Shown here: positions 61,716 through 64,000 of the stretch, piece by piece
Layout: each line of letters starts with the position of its first letter
Position numbering within the stretch: the stretch's first letter is position 1
Assembly (NCBI GenBank): GCA_019358855.1
Contig: JAHHII010000015.1
Coordinates: forward strand, 28,221 to 92,220
Origin: Timaviella obliquedivisa GSE-PSE-MK23-08B
GTDB lineage: Bacteria > Cyanobacteriota > Cyanobacteriia > Elainellales > Elainellaceae
Length of the DNA stretch: 64,000 nucleotides
Reading direction: 5' to 3'
The notes under the pieces: model-generated
The model's input: the letters and a program-made list of their open reading frames with translations, nothing else
Database searches by the model: none
Told to the model about the DNA's origin: nothing
Program-made: the position numbers and the translations under genes

Positions 61716-61806
61716 AATGCAATTTATTATGTCATAACTGCCGAAAGGAGTGTCAAAAACAAAATAATGGGAAATACTTAGAGCAACAGGTTAAGAGCTC
61801 AAATTT

Positions 61807-63039
61807 ATGCGTCCCTCCCCCATGTCTTTCCTTTTTTCCCTTAGTCTCAACCATTCTACACGCCAGTTAAGCGCTGCATTTTTAGCCCTTAGTATGTCCT
61901 GGGTCTTGAGCTACCCTACGCTGGCTGCGCCCGAGCCAGAAGCAACGGTTAATCCCCTTGAAATGACTGAGCCTGATCCCCTGCTGCCTGTCATGGTCAT
62001 CGATCGCCCTCTTAGCCCTCAAGAGCAAAGCGTTCTAGCCGCCGCAACTGACGAGCTACGCAATCAAGCAGAGGCAAAGTTTCGTGCAGGAGATTTGCCG
62101 GGAGCTTTCGAGATTTGGAACCGAGAATTGCGTCTACGACGAGTATTGGGCACTGCCCAAGAAGTAGAATCCTTAAGCCGAGTTGGTGAAATAGCCTGGA
62201 GCCAGACCCAAACAACCGAGGTGCGAGTCATTACCCAACGGCTTCAAGTCATAGAACAAGACCTGCAACAGCAAACTCCTCTCAACTACGATCTGCTGAT
62301 GAAAATTGCTGAGGCGTATCAAAAAATGCGGGCACAGGCTCCAGCCGTAGCTCTTTACGAGCAGTTATTAGCGCAAGCACAGCAACAAAAAAATATTCCC
62401 GAACAGCAAAAAATACTAACAGCACTAGGCGATTTGCACCAGTCTTGGTTCGATTATCCCAACGCGATCGCCGCCTACAAACAGCTTTTAGCCTTAGCTC
62501 GAACGAAAGCCGATGGAGCCGCCGAAGAGCTTTACTTACAAAAGCTAGCAATACTCTACCAAGAGAACGAGCAGCCTGATGAAGCGATCGCCATGCAGCA
62601 AAAATTGGTCGATATCTACACCCGCAAGCAAGAACTTAACCTCATTCCTAGCTTAAAAATGGCAATGGGCGACTCTTACCTCGCGGCTCAACGCCCCGAC
62701 CTTGCCGCGACCAACTATCAGGAAGCTTTTGCAGTGTCTCGCTCTATTCAACAATACGGTTATGCCAGCGAAGCCCTACAACGCCTTGCCAGCCTCTACC
62801 GCTCTCTAGCACGTCTAGAGGACGTACTCGTAGTCTATCAACTGCTGCTTGACGTGCAGCAACAGTCTTACGACACGCTTGGCATTATGAACACCTATGA
62901 CCAAATTGGACAAATTCAACGTACTCAGGGTAACAATCCTCAGGCTGCTGCGTCGTTCCGTCAAGGGTTACAGCTAGCTCAGCAGCTTAAATATAAGGTG
63001 GGATATTTCCTAGCCCAACTTCAAGAAGTGAGTCCTTAA
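61807..63039 (+). CDS. Secreted TPR-repeat protein
   Basis: A 410-residue protein with a signal peptide (LSAAFLALSMSWVLSYPTLAA) and a long superhelix of TPR-like repeats (about 90-400): AEAKFRAGDLPGAFEIWNRELRLRRVLG, LMKIAEAYQKMRAQAPAVALYEQLLAQAQ, LGDLHQSWFDYPNAIAAYKQLLALAR, LQKLAILYQENEQPDEAIAMQQKLVDIY, and so on. It should lie in the periplasm or lumen and act as a protein-binding scaffold. Cyanobacteria have several such proteins in photosystem assembly or envelope biogenesis, but no assignment can be made here. ATG 61807 has no strong ribosome binding site. It is transcribed alone. Confidence 0.82.
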   Translation: MRPSPMSFLFSLSLNHSTRQLSAAFLALSMSWVLSYPTLAAPEPEATVNPLEMTEPDPLLPVMVIDRPLSPQEQSVLAAATDELRNQAEAKFRAGDLPGAFEIWNRELRLRRVLGTAQEVESLSRVGEIAWSQTQTTEVRVITQRLQVIEQDLQQQTPLNYDLLMKIAEAYQKMRAQAPAVALYEQLLAQAQQQKNIPEQQKILTALGDLHQSWFDYPNAIAAYKQLLALARTKADGAAEELYLQKLAILYQENEQPDEAIAMQQKLVDIYTRKQELNLIPSLKMAMGDSYLAAQRPDLAATNYQEAFAVSRSIQQYGYASEALQRLASLYRSLARLEDVLVVYQLLLDVQQQSYDTLGIMNTYDQIGQIQRTQGNNPQAAASFRQGLQLAQQLKYKVGYFLAQLQEVSP

Positions 63040-63095
63040 GTACTTGGCTTAAATTTTGTGGAAGAACGGTCTAGGCTATCCCACAAAGTTAGAAG

Positions 63096-63260
63096 TTATT
63101 GAAAAACCGCCTTTAATGCTGGGAAAAGAGTGGCAGAGTCATCTGTGATGATTTGCAAGGTCGAGCCTGAAGAGTACCGAGGAGAAGGGTTTAAGCCAAT
63201 TTTCATCACCAGAAAAAGCATACAAGTAATAGTTGCGGCTTGAACGAATCGCTTGCCCAT
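63096..63260 (-). CDS. Putative small secreted protein (54 residues)
   Basis: A short frame on the minus strand between the TPR and rhodanese genes. It encodes MGKRFVQAATITCMLFLVMK, then IGLNPSPRYSSGS and a mixed tail ending in ALKAVFQ: a basic start, a hydrophobic stretch and a possible cleavage region, as in a signal peptide. ATG 63260 is preceded by AAGGGGTGAAATT, a good ribosome binding site with seven-base spacing. There is no homologue I recognise. Support is the coherent leader plus the ribosome binding site; the risk is a chance frame. The rest of the 63040-63520 gap shows nothing further. Confidence 0.45.
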   Translation of the reverse strand: MGKRFVQAATITCMLFLVMKIGLNPSPRYSSGSTLQIITDDSATLFPALKAVFQ

Positions 63261-63520
63261 AATTTCACCCCTTCATAACTTGAGCCTATTATTCGACAAG
63301 GGGTGTCACCCTGCATCCGCACTTTACGGGCTGATTCGATGGAAGTCAAAGCATGAAGCGATTTTGCAACCGTGTTTCTACAGGTGACAAAGCTTAGTGC
63401 ATCTGCCGATCAACAAGGGATCAAAGCTCTCTCAGTCTGCTTTGAGAGTTGAACCAATCTAGCTTTCTGGTCAGTTGATGACATAGACTTCTAGATTGCA
63501 CATTTTTTAGTCGCTTTCCT

Positions 63521-63865
63521 ATGAATTTATCTTCGTTCAAAACTATTAGCGTCACTAAACTTGCTGACTGTATCGCAGCAGAGGAAAAAATTCAGATGAT
63601 TGATGTGCGCGAACCTGAGGAATTGGCGATCGCCAGCCTTCCTAATTTTGCAAACCTGCCCCTCAGCCAATTTGCCGAATGGTCAGAGCAAATTGCGACA
63701 GAGCTAGATCCACATACTGAAACAATTGTGCTCTGTCATCACGGTATTCGTTCTGCCCAAATGTGCCAATGGCTGATGCAGCAAGGTTTTACGAACGTCA
63801 GCAATGTTGTTGGAGGCATTGAAGAATACGCTGCCCGAGTAGACTCTAGGGTGCCTCGGTATTAA
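63521..63865 (+). CDS. Rhodanese-like domain protein
   Basis: A 114-residue single-domain rhodanese. The N-terminal helix (TKLADCIAAEEKIQMIDVREPEELAIASL) and the active loop LCHHGIRSAQM with catalytic Cys72 are complete, and the final helix WLMQQGFTNVSNVVGGIEEYA matches the family. It probably transfers sulfur between small molecules or proteins in the cytoplasm; single-domain forms also serve as sulfur carriers in tRNA or molybdopterin chemistry. No such partner gene is adjacent. An IS element begins 15 bases past the stop. Confidence 0.9.
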   Translation: MNLSSFKTISVTKLADCIAAEEKIQMIDVREPEELAIASLPNFANLPLSQFAEWSEQIATELDPHTETIVLCHHGIRSAQMCQWLMQQGFTNVSNVVGGIEEYAARVDSRVPRY

Positions 63866-63879
63866 AGATGTCAGACTAA

Positions 63880-64000
63880 GAGGATGTTTGAAAAGTCAGC
63901 TAGTCGGTAAAAAAGCTCTCTCAGTGTAAGCTGCGAATAGAAAGCACGCAGCACCGAGAAAGCAATATGAGTAAAGCATATCCCAGCAATCTGACTACTG
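63880..64000 (+). mobile_element. Left end of an IS5-like insertion sequence
   Basis: The element starts with GAGGATGTTTGAAAAGT and is preceded by TAA (63877-63879), the expected first copy of a 3-bp target duplication. A transposase begins at 63967. The end differs from the type A miniature-element end (GAGGATGTCTGAGAAGT) at two positions. The right end and second TAA are outside the window. Confidence 0.78.
63967..64000 (+). CDS. IS5-family transposase (5' end only)
   Basis: Eleven codons and part of a twelfth are present: ATG 63967 starts MSKAYPSNLTT, the usual opening of a common cyanobacterial IS5-family (DDE) transposase. GAGAAAG lies upstream of the ATG. The catalytic residues lie outside the window. 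The call rests on the N-terminal peptide, the position 87 bases after a typical end and the TNA target site. Confidence 0.72.
   Translation, partial: MSKAYPSNLTT

Noticed and set aside
1..64000. tRNA or rRNA genes
   Set aside because: By eye I found no T-loop/anticodon pattern or rRNA-like block in the gaps; a covariance-model search would settle this.

Overview
The window reads as chromosomal DNA of a cyanobacterium. The evidence is the very frequent octamer GCGATCGC (the HIP1 repeat typical of many cyanobacteria), an NblS/Hik33-type histidine kinase downstream of purD, a DUF2808 protein, an ethylene-receptor-like hybrid kinase, a Ser/Thr kinase-AAA-GAF giant, two Uma2 nucleases and several palindromic miniature elements. 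The genus cannot be fixed from this sequence. About 40 protein genes are supported, most of them intact. I saw no rRNA, tRNA or CRISPR array.

Layout. 1-3.2 kb is a decaying edge: a partial dienelactone-hydrolase-like gene, a DUF4174 gene split by a miniature element, an intact aldo/keto reductase, a DUF2808 gene and a stump of urea carboxylase. 3.4-10.5 kb is a signalling block: a GAF protein, then a large membrane hybrid histidine kinase (ethylene-binding-type domain, GAF, PAS, GAF, CBCR-like GAF, kinase, receiver) followed 9 bases later by a REC-GGDEF-EAL response regulator. 10.8-21.5 kb has a 1230-residue membrane hydrolase, an MscS channel, a META protein, an FdhF/YdeP molybdopterin oxidoreductase, DUF4385 and a Ser/Gly-rich secreted protein. 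22.1-27.3 kb is a divergent glucan/trehalose pair (TreS-maltokinase fusion and MalQ). 27.3-33.6 kb mixes DUF2237, an LEA-like secreted protein, an SplB-like radical SAM protein, Dus, an MFS transporter and a ribbon-helix-helix protein. 34-39.9 kb is one gene for a kinase-ATPase-TPR-GAF-GGDEF-EAL protein. 40-50.9 kb has housekeeping genes (RbgA-like GTPase, threonine aldolase, Usp, Pgk), a membrane-anchored subtilase with a small overlapping gene, and a solute-binding lipoprotein beside a Cache histidine kinase. 51.2-63.9 kb has RluE, a 12-repeat Ig/cadherin-like RTX protein, an Uma2 gene broken by an amber codon, a zinc alcohol dehydrogenase, nblS-purD, a TPR protein, a 54-residue secreted small protein and a rhodanese. 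The window ends inside an IS5-like insertion sequence.

Six miniature inverted-repeat elements of about 150 bp punctuate the region. They fall into two end types (A, two copies; B, four copies) that share one palindromic core, and all six are flanked by 3-bp TNA target duplications. Type A ends resemble the end of the IS at the right edge, so that IS family is the likely source of transposase. One copy disrupts a gene and two abut or rebuild a stop codon.

The most notable biology is: (i) the putative ethylene/light receptor coupled to cyclic-di-GMP turnover; (ii) a second cyclic-di-GMP protein driven by a Ser/Thr-kinase/ATPase sensor; (iii) a membrane alpha/beta-hydrolase with a candidate His/Cys thiol-hydrolase module at its C-terminus; (iv) a TreS-maltokinase fusion whose kinase catalytic Asp is replaced by Asn; and (v) the chimeric miniature elements.
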